Source of the DNA: Paenilisteria portnoyi
GTDB lineage: Bacteria; Bacillota; Bacilli; Lactobacillales; Listeriaceae
Length of the DNA stretch: 64,000 nt
NCBI RefSeq assembly: GCF_014322795.1
Contig: NZ_JAASTT010000016.1
Coordinates: 17,647 to 81,646 of the forward strand
Reading direction: 5' to 3'
Shown: positions 35,282-42,934 of the stretch, piece by piece
Position numbering within the stretch: position 1 is the stretch's first letter
Layout of the letters: each line of letters opens with the position of its first letter
The notes under the pieces: model-generated
What the model saw: only the letters and a program-made list of their open reading frames with translations
Database searches by the model: none
Told to the model about the DNA's origin: nothing
Program-made: the position numbers and the translations under genes

Positions 35282-35341
35282 CGGTTCTATAATAAATGTT
35301 GAGGCAGATTAACTGCTATCCCAACATTTATTATAGAACCG
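35282..35341. repeat. 20-bp perfect inverted repeat (60-nt hairpin)
   Basis: Arm 35282-35301 and arm 35322-35341 are exact reverse complements, and the loop contains a further GCAG/CTGC pair. On the minus strand, where the genes run, no T run follows, so it is not an ordinary terminator for the upstream membrane-protein gene. Its left edge is the break point of the adjoining pseudogene. Confidence 0.8.
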
Positions 35342-35344
35342 TTT

Positions 35345-35881
35345 TCATGCGACGAGTTGAATAAGTAAGAAAACTGCAAAGGATAGAATCAACCAGAGGA
35401 CTATGTGAGCAACTATCACCCAGAGCAGATTGTTTTCAAAAAAGTCCTCCGCTCCTTTTTTTTTGAGAACCCCACGACCGATAGTAGTTGTAATATATAG
35501 CGCTATAAATGACGCTACTATAGTAATATTTAGCATGTGCACTGTCATTAAGTATCTTACAAGTACAAATAAAATACAGATGGCTACGAATATTACGATA
35601 AAAACGGCGACCACAATTACCCATAATCGTGATTTCGTTTTTGATGTTGCTTCAGATTCCAAATTTGAGTCTTCCTTTTCTGAAGCGAATTTATGTGTAA
35701 GGTCAATAATAAGAAAAACTATGAATATAATTATCATTATAGCGGATATCGCAATCGCGATAATTTCTGTTATTCTTGTTGCCTTTAGATTTGCGGCTAC
35801 AACTATTAAAATAGCAGCAATAAGACAATACCAAAACCACCAATTTTTAAAAATTGATTTTTTCGCTTTCTTATTTGCCAT
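35345..35881 (-). CDS. Prophage membrane protein, possible superinfection exclusion
   Basis: 178 residues with five predicted membrane segments: two near 15-55, two around 90-130, one at the end (VAHIVLWLILSFAVFLLIQL). A charged stretch EKEDSNLESEATSKTK sits in the middle. Start 35881 (ATGGCAAAT) follows GGGAG by nine bases. It lies between the integrase and the repressor, where lysogenic-conversion and exclusion genes are usual. No family recognised; function is inferred from place only. Confidence 0.65.
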   Translation of the reverse strand: MANKKAKKSIFKNWWFWYCLIAAILIVVAANLKATRITEIIAIAISAIMIIIFIVFLIIDLTHKFASEKEDSNLESEATSKTKSRLWVIVVAVFIVIFVAICILFVLVRYLMTVHMLNITIVASFIALYITTTIGRGVLKKKGAEDFFENNLLWVIVAHIVLWLILSFAVFLLIQLVA

Positions 35882-35941
35882 TTTCATCTGCTCCCTTAAT
35901 GTTTTTTACATCAACGCATTTGCGCAAATATCTGCATATCA

Positions 35942-36604
35942 TTATAGTGTAGTCCCGTAGTAAATGACTTTTCCGTGTATCTTTACATTATAATCAGTGT
36001 CAGACATAACAACAATATCTTTAAATGCAGGATCGTGTGACTCTGCTTTAAATAATATGGCTCCCTCTATTTCATTTGGACGATAGCGCTTAAGTGAATA
36101 TTGGTTGTCATGCGAGAAGATAACTATATCACCATCTTTATAGTTTTCAAATTCAACCTGTTTTGCAATTATGACTTCATCGTGTTGAATTACTTTATCC
36201 ATGGAACTACCATTTACCTTCATCGCGAATAGTTTATTTGAATTGTAAGGACGGCTAAACATAGCTAATGGCAATGAAATTATTTTTACATTATCTGAAT
36301 TTATGCCCTCAACCTCTGACAGTACACCTGCTGAGATTGTTCCGTACAATGGAATATTAACCATTTCAAATGAAAACTTTTGCTCCTCACTTCCATCAAT
36401 CAGTTCACTAACGGTAATGCCAAATAGTTCGGCCATTTTTTGAATTGCACCCATCCTAGGGTTTTTTAATCCAGTTTCCCAATTTGATATGGTTTGCTTT
36501 GATACAGAAAGCTTATCCGCAAGGTCTTGTTGTGTAAATCCGCGTCTCCCCCTATATAAAGCAATTTGATCGGGGAGAGAAATATTTCGATTGTTGTTCA
36601 ACAT
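35942..36604 (-). CDS. CI-like repressor, XRE HTH + S24 peptidase
   Basis: 220 residues. An N-terminal helix-turn-helix (QDLADKLSVSKQTISNWETG), then a LexA-type S24 domain. The Ala-Gly cleavage site is in GTISAGVLSE, the catalytic Ser in KVNGSSMDKVI and the Lys in YSLKRYRP. This is the RecA-cleavable lysogeny repressor. ATG 36604 follows GAGAGG. It is divergent from the cro-like gene across a region with repeated operators. Confidence 0.93.
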   Translation of the reverse strand: MLNNNRNISLPDQIALYRGRRGFTQQDLADKLSVSKQTISNWETGLKNPRMGAIQKMAELFGITVSELIDGSEEQKFSFEMVNIPLYGTISAGVLSEVEGINSDNVKIISLPLAMFSRPYNSNKLFAMKVNGSSMDKVIQHDEVIIAKQVEFENYKDGDIVIFSHDNQYSLKRYRPNEIEGAILFKAESHDPAFKDIVVMSDTDYNVKIHGKVIYYGTTL

Positions 36605-36626
36605 AATCATCCTCTCTACCTATATG

Positions 36627-36705
36627 ATACAACATAAAGTTATACAATACAACATAAAGTTATATAAAAGTTATATAAAGTGTTTGACAATAACCGAAAG
36701 TTATA
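36627..36705. promoter_or_regulatory. Repressor operator cluster
   Basis: ATACAACATAAAGTTATA occurs twice, exactly 20 bp apart (36627-36644, 36647-36664). AAAGTTATA recurs at 36667 and 36697. The four sites cover the divergent cI and cro promoters, as expected for CI and Cro binding. Confidence 0.8.
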
Positions 36706-36712
36706 TTATAGT
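36684..36712 (+). promoter_or_regulatory. Rightward early promoter (cro)
   Basis: TTGACA (36684-36689), 17-bp spacer, TATAGT (36707-36712). The fourth operator copy lies inside the spacer. GGAGGTGA follows before the cro start. Confidence 0.82.
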
Positions 36713-36733
36713 GTTGTTATGGAGGTGAGGGAA

Positions 36734-36988
36734 ATGTTAGTTATCACACTAGAAGCTGCCAGAGTGAATAAAAAAATGACTCAATTAGAAGTTGCTAAAA
36801 ACTTATCTGAATCCCTTAATGAGAAGGTTACTCGGCAGAAAGTCTCGTATTATGAGAACCATCCAGAGAATACACCAGTCAAAGTTGCTGAGGCATTTTG
36901 TGATTTATATGATATTCCCATTAACAATATTTTTTTTGCTGGCAAGTCAACTTTAAGTTATACGGGCGATAATAAAGCTATTTCATGA
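36734..36988 (+). CDS. Cro-like XRE family regulator
   Basis: 84 residues with one helix-turn-helix: TLEAARVNKKMTQLEVAKNL, then VTRQKVSYYENH and PVKVAEAFCDLYDIPINNIFF. The start at 36734 follows GGAGGTGAGGGAA. First gene of the rightward early operon, opposing CI. Confidence 0.87.
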   Translation: MLVITLEAARVNKKMTQLEVAKNLSESLNEKVTRQKVSYYENHPENTPVKVAEAFCDLYDIPINNIFFAGKSTLSYTGDNKAIS

Positions 36989-37045
36989 ATAACTTTTGGT
37001 TTGTTAATAAGTAGCTACTATATGTATAGATAGGAGGTGATCTAG

Positions 37046-37288
37046 GTGACGAATTATGAAAAAGAGGTTCAGGAGCTTTTAGAAATCATGCAAATGAAAA
37101 TAGAAGAAGCAGTCTGTGAGTGCGACAATAGATTAATCAAAATAAGCATAGGAAAGACATATAATGAGCTTTCCCATGCGCTTAGAGCTAATAGTCCAGT
37201 ATTCCGTGGTGCGGAATATAATATCGCTTGTCATTATGAATTATCTCGAAGAAGTAAAGCAAGACAAGCGAACGAACTAATTAGATAG
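37046..37288 (+). CDS. Small early phage protein
   Basis: 80 residues, GTG start behind GGAGGTGATCTAG. It is helical and charged, with two Cys (VCECDN), no membrane segment. Unrecognised; the position just after cro suggests an early regulatory or host-takeover role. Its end overlaps the following minus-strand gene by eight bases. Confidence 0.6.
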   Translation: MTNYEKEVQELLEIMQMKIEEAVCECDNRLIKISIGKTYNELSHALRANSPVFRGAEYNIACHYELSRRSKARQANELIR

Positions 37289-37580
37289 ATACCAGTTTTA
37301 CTATAGCGTTTGACGAAAATACTTCATTCTCTTTGTCGAGTAGATAAAAATACTCGAAATTACACAGAAATTCAGTTAGGGATGGAATCATACCCGCTGA
37401 AGCATGTAGCCAAAGCTCTAATGGCTCTGACGTAGAAGTTGTTCTAGGATAGTAGAATTTTTCTTTGTCAGAAATGTTTACTGCCCGGTTATCACGAGAG
37501 TGTATACCGATTAGCTTGGATCCATCCTGTACAACCAGACTTTCACCATTTGAAAAGATAATCTTACAAGAATTCATCAT
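37281..37580 (-). CDS. Small hypothetical phage protein on the minus strand
   Basis: 99 residues, beta-rich: SCKIIFSNGESLVVQDGSKL and FYYPRTTSTSEPLELWLHA. GAGGTGA stands before ATG 37580 (ATG 37577 is equally possible). A minus-strand gene inside the rightward early region implies its own promoter, perhaps expressed in the lysogen. No family recognised. Confidence 0.6.
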   Translation of the reverse strand: MMNSCKIIFSNGESLVVQDGSKLIGIHSRDNRAVNISDKEKFYYPRTTSTSEPLELWLHASAGMIPSLTEFLCNFEYFYLLDKENEVFSSNAIVKLVSI

Positions 37581-37647
37581 GTATCACCTCACTTTCTAAG
37601 GTGATTATACCATAAAAAATACCATTGAAAGAAAGGAGTGGATATCC

Positions 37648-37767
37648 GTGCATCACTACATTACGAAATATCGTGATGGAAAAGGCAATCGCTTTGCAGA
37701 GTCATGGTTGCAACTAAATATTTTTGGGAAATGTGTTTGTTTTAACCGTAAGCGCATAGCCCTATAA
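37648..37767 (+). CDS. 39-residue phage protein
   Basis: GTG start eight bases after GAAAGGAG. The product starts HHYITKYRDGKGNRFAESWL and ends with basic CFNRKRIAL. Similar tiny ORFs are common in Listeria phage early regions (from memory). Function unknown. Confidence 0.5.
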   Translation: MHHYITKYRDGKGNRFAESWLQLNIFGKCVCFNRKRIAL

Positions 37768-37790
37768 AAAAGAGCAGGCTATTGCCTACT
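37766..37790 (-). terminator. Terminator of the zinc-ribbon gene
   Basis: Minus-strand stem AGTAGGC / GCCTGCT (one G-U) followed by CTTTTTT. Confidence 0.7.
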
Positions 37791-37799
37791 TCAAATCAC

Positions 37800-37940
37800 T
37801 TATTTGTTAAAGGTAGTTGCATCACAATGTGGGCAAGGAAGCAAAGTATCAGTCGCATCATCTAATACTACTTTTTGTCCACAACTATTACATGTGTAGG
37901 TAGCTTTACCAGGTTTTTCGCCAGTTGTATGTTGAGTCAT
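37800..37940 (-). CDS. Small zinc-ribbon protein
   Basis: 46 residues on the minus strand: TYTCNSCGQKVVLDDAT and LLPCPHCDATTFNK give two CxxC knuckles 16 residues apart, a classic zinc ribbon. GGAGGTGCACTCAC precedes the ATG and a terminator follows, so it is its own unit running against the early genes. It may bind nucleic acid or be a small lysogenic regulator. Function unknown. Confidence 0.8.
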   Translation of the reverse strand: MTQHTTGEKPGKATYTCNSCGQKVVLDDATDTLLPCPHCDATTFNK

Positions 37941-38011
37941 GTGAGTGCACCTCCAATCAGGGTGATTGTACCAAAATGTAGATGTAATAGAAAGTGTTAG
38001 GGGGATAAAGA

Positions 38012-38809
38012 ATGATAGATTTAAAAATAATCGGCAAGCAACATGTTGGCCATTTTGAATTTACTGGTATCGAGGGTGGATTTGGAGAAGACAAACGAGC
38101 AATGACGGTGAAGGATATTGCAGAAATTCATAGTACAGATGTTAGAACGATTAATCAATCCATCAATCGTAATATCGAACGATTTAAAAGTGATGTAGAT
38201 ATTCTTGATTTAAAATCCGTTATCACACAGAGTGATCTCGAAAAGTTTGGCTATACGCAAAATGCTTGGAACAGAAGCAACAATATTTATCTTCTATCCG
38301 AACGCGGCTATTCCAAACTACTCAAAATTTTAGAGGATGATACTGCTTGGGAAATATACGATCAATTGGTAGACGACTATTTCGCGATGCGGGAAGAAAT
38401 AAATAAGAAACTGCCAACTGATCCGATGGAGATTTTAAGACTAGTTTTTGATGCCAACGACAATACAAACGTTGAAGTATCTAAGTTGGATAAGCGCGTA
38501 AATGAATTAGAAGTGAACAAACCACTTACTGCCAGTGATTATGGCTATATCACACGCTTAGTAAGTCAACGTGTCGGCAACGTGATTAAAGAAAGGCATT
38601 TAAAGCCAACGCAGGAACAAAAATCACAACTGTACAAAGATTTAAATTCAGAAGTGAAGAAGATTGCGCAAGTGCCGCACCGTTCCCAATTGCGTATGCG
38701 CCACTATGATATGGTTATCGATTTTATTGTGAACTGGCAACCATCAACGGCGACCATGACACTCATAAATCAAATGGACAATGAGGACCTGGACAATATC
38801 GGATATTGA
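38012..38809 (+). CDS. Phage antirepressor-type protein (ORF6N + ORF6C)
   Basis: 265 residues. An N-terminal ORF6N-like DNA-binding domain (MTVKDIAEIHSTDVRTINQS, then NIYLLSERGYSKLLKIL) and a C-terminal ORF6C domain (SQRVGNVIKERHL, YKDLNSEVKKIAQVPHRSQL, YDMVIDFIVNW). Such proteins relieve repression or control phage development. GTTAGGGGGATAAAG lies before the ATG. Confidence 0.85.
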   Translation: MIDLKIIGKQHVGHFEFTGIEGGFGEDKRAMTVKDIAEIHSTDVRTINQSINRNIERFKSDVDILDLKSVITQSDLEKFGYTQNAWNRSNNIYLLSERGYSKLLKILEDDTAWEIYDQLVDDYFAMREEINKKLPTDPMEILRLVFDANDNTNVEVSKLDKRVNELEVNKPLTASDYGYITRLVSQRVGNVIKERHLKPTQEQKSQLYKDLNSEVKKIAQVPHRSQLRMRHYDMVIDFIVNWQPSTATMTLINQMDNEDLDNIGY

Positions 38810-38832
38810 GCGGCAATAAAAAATTAAAAAAA

Positions 38833-38850
38833 CGGCGGAGGGGCGTGGAT
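38833..38850 (+). repeat. 18-bp exact repeat, copy 2
   Basis: Identical to 35,023-35,040. GGAGGGG within it is the ribosome binding site for the next gene. Confidence 0.7.
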
Positions 38851-38853
38851 TCC

Positions 38854-39162
38854 ATGTCACTAATAAAATTTGACGAGGAAACAGTAAAACAGCTAATCAA
38901 GGAGAAAACGCAAGAGGTATTGGAGGAAATGGGTGTCGTTGGGCTAATTTGGAGAATGGACAGAATGCGGGTAGTTTGCGGTGGGTATAGCGAACGCTGG
39001 GTAGTAGATCATATCTGCCACCATCCTTATGTTGTTCAACATCAACTGGCTATTTCGACAAGTAGCGGCTGGATGTTCAAGGCGAAGCAGATAGAGGAAT
39101 TTATCGATCTGTATTTTCCAGAACTCGGAGTCAATCACAAGCGAGGTGCTAAAATTGGCTAG
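38854..39162 (+). CDS. DUF771 family phage protein
   Basis: 102 residues, ATG 38854 right after the GGAGGGG site. MDRMRVVCGGYSERWVVDHI and the C-terminal KAKQIEEFIDLYFPEL resemble DUF771, a family of small excisionase-like phage proteins with a winged helix. It could act in excision or early control. The last codons overlap the start of the next small gene. Confidence 0.72.
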   Translation: MSLIKFDEETVKQLIKEKTQEVLEEMGVVGLIWRMDRMRVVCGGYSERWVVDHICHHPYVVQHQLAISTSSGWMFKAKQIEEFIDLYFPELGVNHKRGAKIG

Positions 39163-39250
39163 TATATTAACAATAGGGTGCGTGCTGATTATGTTCGCAT
39201 TTGGTATGTTCAAAGTTGGCTATCATTCAGGATTAAAGGCACAAAAATAA
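39155..39250 (+). CDS. 31-residue single-membrane-segment protein
   Basis: TTG start overlapping the DUF771 stop, with GAGGTG seven bases upstream. SILTIGCVLIMFAFGMF is one membrane segment, followed by basic HSGLKAQK. Translation coupling supports it. Function unknown. Confidence 0.55.
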   Translation: MASILTIGCVLIMFAFGMFKVGYHSGLKAQK

Positions 39251-39284
39251 ACCCACGCTCGGCAAAGCGGGGTTCGGGATGTAG

Positions 39285-39318
39285 CATACAATAAGCCACC
39301 GATTAAGCTTATTGTATG
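39285..39318 (+). other. 12-bp perfect hairpin before the next gene
   Basis: CATACAATAAGC (39285-39296) and 39307-39318 are exact complements; no T run. It sits 46 bp before an early gene and may affect its translation or mRNA stability. Confidence 0.55.
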
Positions 39319-39363
39319 TCATATCCTCCAAAATAGCAAGTTAAATGTGGGAGGTTTTTTATT

Positions 39364-39615
39364 ATGAAAGCAGAAATATCATTGGAATTACTTGGCGAGG
39401 TGCTAAGGATTGCGAAGGCAGAAACAGAGCAATCCATCAAATATATAAAGGGGTTGCCGGAGCGCGGAATTGGCGTAGGGATGGAAGATTTTCTTTCTGG
39501 CCAACTTACTGAAAAAGAACGCTTATTAGCAGATATTGACGCTCAACTAGACGGACTAAACGCGATGACTTATTCCGTTGTCACGCGTCCATTGGAGGGG
39601 TTAGATGAAAACTAG
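39364..39615 (+). CDS. Small early phage protein
   Basis: 83 residues, helical: ISLELLGEVLRIAKAETEQS and LTEKERLLADIDAQLDGLN. GTGGGAGG lies upstream. Overlaps the next gene by 11 bp. Unrecognised. Confidence 0.6.
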   Translation: MKAEISLELLGEVLRIAKAETEQSIKYIKGLPERGIGVGMEDFLSGQLTEKERLLADIDAQLDGLNAMTYSVVTRPLEGLDEN

Positions 39616-40246
39616 AAGAGATGGCCCAGACCTATACGAAGCAGCATTTTATAATTTTTGTGATCGTACATTAGAAATAGGCAAAGTACACGGCCCTGAT
39701 GCCAGCAAAAAATATTTAAAGGATCATTTTTTGTTCTATGCGATTAAATATCTTGGCAAATTGAGCCTTAAAAATAGAACAGAATCAGAACTAAAGTCAC
39801 TTTTCGAATTATGTCAGATAGTAATGGCGCACATTGGTGTGATGACCCCGCGAGAATTTGCAACATTCTTTCCGATTGACAAGACTTACGACGGTGCCAA
39901 GTGGGGGAACAAAGACTATTTCTACACCATGAAATACATTAATGGCATCGGTGGCATGGACACGGTGATAGGCGAAAGAGACCTAGAATTTATGTACGAG
40001 TACGATAATTGGGATGTCCGTTTCTTTACACTTACCTCATTGGCGATTATAAGTGAGTTGCAAGAGCCGACAGACGGAAAGAACATCATGGAAGAATTTG
40101 CGAGCCTATTAGACGCAGAAATTTTTACAGAGCATGATTTTGGCACTGGCGTCATTCATTTAATCGGGGACAAGGGTACCACTCACATTTTAAAGGATGG
40201 CGTGGGATTTCAAACAAATATCGGGGGTTTTGATGATGGGGAATAA
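39605..40246 (+). CDS. Hypothetical early phage protein
   Basis: 213 residues, no membrane segment. Contains YEAAFYNFCDRTLEIGKVHG, MTPREFATFFPIDKTYDGAK and a C-terminal HDFGTGVIHLIGD. GGAGGGG stands upstream inside the previous gene. No family recognised; overlaps both neighbours, as usual in a phage early operon. Confidence 0.6.
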   Translation: MKTRRDGPDLYEAAFYNFCDRTLEIGKVHGPDASKKYLKDHFLFYAIKYLGKLSLKNRTESELKSLFELCQIVMAHIGVMTPREFATFFPIDKTYDGAKWGNKDYFYTMKYINGIGGMDTVIGERDLEFMYEYDNWDVRFFTLTSLAIISELQEPTDGKNIMEEFASLLDAEIFTEHDFGTGVIHLIGDKGTTHILKDGVGFQTNIGGFDDGE

Positions 40247-40523
40247 ATTTCATAAAGCGATGTTGGCATTTTCGTCCGAGCGTATTAATTCGGTGGACAG
40301 GGCGCTAGACGATGTTTTGGAGTATAGGGAATCAGAGAGTGAGGCTAATAAAGCCTTAACAGAGCTAACGATGACACTCACACCGGATCAGATGAGTGCA
40401 TTTGAAGAGTATTCTAACTTAGCGGCGATGTTGCCTATGATTTACGCTCAAAAAGTATATGAACTAGCGTTTTATGATGGTATCAGTTTTGCTCGTGAAA
40501 TGGAGGGTTTCGGCAATGATTGA
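40233..40523 (+). CDS. Small early phage protein
   Basis: 96 residues from ATG 40233, which follows CGGGGGTTTT inside the previous gene. Helical: KAMLAFSSERINSVDRALDD, TLTPDQMSAFEEYSNLAAML. Unrecognised. It overlaps the genes on both sides. Confidence 0.55.
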   Translation: MMGNKFHKAMLAFSSERINSVDRALDDVLEYRESESEANKALTELTMTLTPDQMSAFEEYSNLAAMLPMIYAQKVYELAFYDGISFAREMEGFGND

Positions 40524-40845
40524 AAATGAAATGCAGTGCGCGGAAACGTTCAAAGACCTTACCATTGAAATATCAGATGTCGGAATTGCGATAGAGGATG
40601 CTATTAACATCATTGAATTAAGTTATCTTATAGCAGATGACATTCCCGTAGATAAGACTCAATCAGAAGTGCAACAAGTCATTAGCGCATTACGTGTATT
40701 ATGCGATTCCTTGCGTCCAAGAGTAGGCCAAATGAGCGGCATAGAAGAAAAGGTGATGTTGATACAAAAAACTTTCAAAGCGCAACAACCATTTTGTAAT
40801 ATGCCAGTTCATCCAAGCGCGCAAGGGGATGATCCTAATGGCTGA
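40516..40845 (+). CDS. Small early phage protein
   Basis: 109 residues from ATG 40516 behind GGAGGGTTTCGGC. Helical and acidic (ETFKDLTIEISDVGIAIEDA), ending in polar FCNMPVHPSAQGDDPNG. Unrecognised. Its end overlaps the initiator gene start by eight bases. Confidence 0.55.
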   Translation: MIENEMQCAETFKDLTIEISDVGIAIEDAINIIELSYLIADDIPVDKTQSEVQQVISALRVLCDSLRPRVGQMSGIEEKVMLIQKTFKAQQPFCNMPVHPSAQGDDPNG

Positions 40846-41689
40846 AATTACATGGATCAAGTTCAAAACGGATATGTTCGAGGATGAAAAAATAAGGTTG
40901 ATTGAAAGCTTGCCAAATTGTGACACGATACTAGTAATTTGGTTTAAGCTACTAGCCCAAGCAGGAAAATCGAATTTAAACGGCTATATTATGCTTAATG
41001 AGCAAGTTCCATTAAACACGGAAGAACTGTCAGGCTTGTTCAATCGTCCTTTAAATGACGTTAGAATGGCGTTCGCGGTATTGGCTAGATATCAACTAAT
41101 TGAAATCGAGAACGATATTATTAGTATTCGCAACTGGGAGAAACATCAAAACATCGAAGGTATGGACAAAGTACGATTACAGAACAAAGAGCGTAATCGA
41201 AAATACCGAGAACGTAAGCGGCAGAACCTTTTACCTGAAAGTGACGTTACCGTGACGTCACATGACGGAACAGATATAGATAAAGAATTAGATAAAGAGA
41301 AAGATAAAGAAAGAGATAAAAGAGATATAGCCGAGCAAAAGCTCGACGACCTGTCCGAGGCAGTGAGTGCAATTGTGGCATATCTCAACGAAAAGGCGAA
41401 TAAAAATTATAAAACCAACACACCAGCCACAAGAAGCCATATTAAAGCTAGACTAGGCGAGGGGTTCACGGTTGATGACTTTAAAAAAGTGATTGATATA
41501 AAAACCGCTGAATGGCTCGACGACCCTAGTATGCAAAAATTCTTACGGCCAATAACTCTATTTGCCACTAAGTTCGAATCGTATCTAAACCAACCAATGC
41601 CAACGAAAGGAGGTTATGGCAATGCGCAAAACAACGGACGTCATGCGGGAAGTGATGAAGATAAATACGCAAAGGGGTTCTTCGGTTGA
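40838..41689 (+). CDS. Replication initiator (Phage_rep_org_N / Phg_2220_C)
   Basis: 283 residues. The N-terminal winged helix ITWIKFKTDMFEDEKIRLIE, later YQLIEIENDIISIRNWEKHQ, is the phage replisome organiser domain that binds the origin. The C-terminal part, VAYLNEKANKNYKTNTPATR through FATKFESYLNQ, is the Phg_2220_C domain that contacts the helicase loader. The linker is a run of Asp/Lys/Glu codons (DKELDKEKDKERDK). The helicase loader gene overlaps the 3' end. Confidence 0.88.
   Translation: MAEITWIKFKTDMFEDEKIRLIESLPNCDTILVIWFKLLAQAGKSNLNGYIMLNEQVPLNTEELSGLFNRPLNDVRMAFAVLARYQLIEIENDIISIRNWEKHQNIEGMDKVRLQNKERNRKYRERKRQNLLPESDVTVTSHDGTDIDKELDKEKDKERDKRDIAEQKLDDLSEAVSAIVAYLNEKANKNYKTNTPATRSHIKARLGEGFTVDDFKKVIDIKTAEWLDDPSMQKFLRPITLFATKFESYLNQPMPTKGGYGNAQNNGRHAGSDEDKYAKGFFG
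41268..41335. repeat. GATAAAGA-like repeats, possible phage origin
   Basis: At least five near-copies of (A)GATAAAG within 68 bp of purine-rich DNA inside the initiator gene, where many phages hold their origin. The repeats also encode the Asp/Lys linker, so coding bias may explain them. Confidence 0.4.
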
Positions 41690-42515
41690 GGGAGAGCGCC
41701 CAACACTGGAATACTCCGAAAATACATGCAGTAACAGCACAGTGCACCCTTATCGCAAAAATATCCCGATGTATATTGTGAACGGGATAGAGTTGTGTCC
41801 TGTTTGTGAAAGCGAAAAACGGGATGCAGAGCTGCAGAAACAAGTAGAGGCAGATATACAACGCATTCGAGCAGAGCGAAAAATGGGATTACTAGACAAT
41901 TTCAGTGTTATTGCAGATCTGACGATAAAAGACGCCACATTTGAGGGGTACATTGCAGAAGATACAACATCGGAGGCTTATATAAACAAACAGCGCATGA
42001 TTAAGGTTTATAAATCCTATCGAGCGGATGAGGTTTTTAATACATGGCTTTTTGGAAAGCCTGGTGTGGGTAAGACTCACCTCGCCATGGCCTTATTGAA
42101 CAGCCTCAGTAAAAAAGGCGCAGGCGATACATCTTGTTTATTTATCAAGGTCGATAAGCTCATGGCAATGATTCGAGATACGTTTAATGACCATTATCAG
42201 GGCAAGGATTCAGAAAATGGACTGATACAGCAACTGATAGACGTAGATTATTTGGTATTAGATGACCTAGGCGCAGAATCTGGGAAGATAGATAGAGACG
42301 GGGAGAAAGTCCAAGCGAGTGAGTTCGTCCATCGCGTTTTATATGCTATATCAGATGGCCGGCAAGGAAAAAGCACTATTATCACAACAAATTTACTCCA
42401 TGGTGCTCTTAAGAAAACCTATGACGAAAAGTTGATTTCTCGCTTGTTTAGTAATTATTGCTTAATTGAATTTCTAAATACCAAGGACAACAGAATGAAA
42501 CAAGTAGAATTATGA
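41616..42515 (+). CDS. DnaC/DnaI-like helicase loader
   Basis: 299 residues. An N-terminal region with CPVC and a helical part (residues 1-125), then an AAA+ ATPase: Walker A FGKPGVGKTHLAMALL, Walker B YLVLDDLGAE, sensor 1 STIITTNLL and the Arg in LISRLFSNY. It loads the host DnaB-type helicase at the phage origin together with the initiator. GGAGG upstream lies inside the previous gene. Confidence 0.9.
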   Translation: MAMRKTTDVMREVMKINTQRGSSVEGERPTLEYSENTCSNSTVHPYRKNIPMYIVNGIELCPVCESEKRDAELQKQVEADIQRIRAERKMGLLDNFSVIADLTIKDATFEGYIAEDTTSEAYINKQRMIKVYKSYRADEVFNTWLFGKPGVGKTHLAMALLNSLSKKGAGDTSCLFIKVDKLMAMIRDTFNDHYQGKDSENGLIQQLIDVDYLVLDDLGAESGKIDRDGEKVQASEFVHRVLYAISDGRQGKSTIITTNLLHGALKKTYDEKLISRLFSNYCLIEFLNTKDNRMKQVEL

Positions 42516-42934
42516 GCTATGTAGTTTACGTCTCGAATTCGAGTCAATACGCTTGATTTTGAGATGTAATTATAAAATATGAATATTTTTCTACGTGAAT
42601 AAAAAAACTGTTTAAACGAGCGCGTGAGAGGAAATAAAATGGCATTAGAAATTAGTAAAGCATTTGAATTATTTGGTATACTAGGTAATCAGAACTGATA
42701 CAAGGCAGAAAATTTTCTAGTCGAGAATTTTCCAACTATGTAATCCTGCAGGTTTTGCCAAGAATCAAACGATTGAAAACTCGAAATGGATAAGAGAGGG
42801 GGGATTGGTTAGCGCAATCGGCCTTAGTGAGTCTTAGGTAAGGTAAACGGGGGATATTCGAATCTAGAGGTATTAAGCAGAGAGGTACACACAAAGAGAA
42901 CGTTGCAACTGGATGATATAGAGGGAGGGGAAAA
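42516..42934. other. Gap without a clear gene
   Basis: It holds a perfect 12-bp palindrome CTCGAATTCGAG (42533-42544), an inverted repeat GAAAATTTTCTAG / GAGAATTTTC near 42708-42732, and a 19-codon ORF (42639-42698, starting ALEISKAFELFG) behind GAGAGGAAATAAA. That peptide looks like the start of a longer phage protein. I see no convincing gene, so the stretch is probably deletion debris or regulatory DNA. Confidence 0.5.

Noticed and set aside
42805..42880. tRNA-like sequence (TTAGCGCAATCGG ... TATTCGAATC)
   Set aside because: The D- and T-loop look-alikes do not form acceptor, anticodon or T stems; chance similarity.
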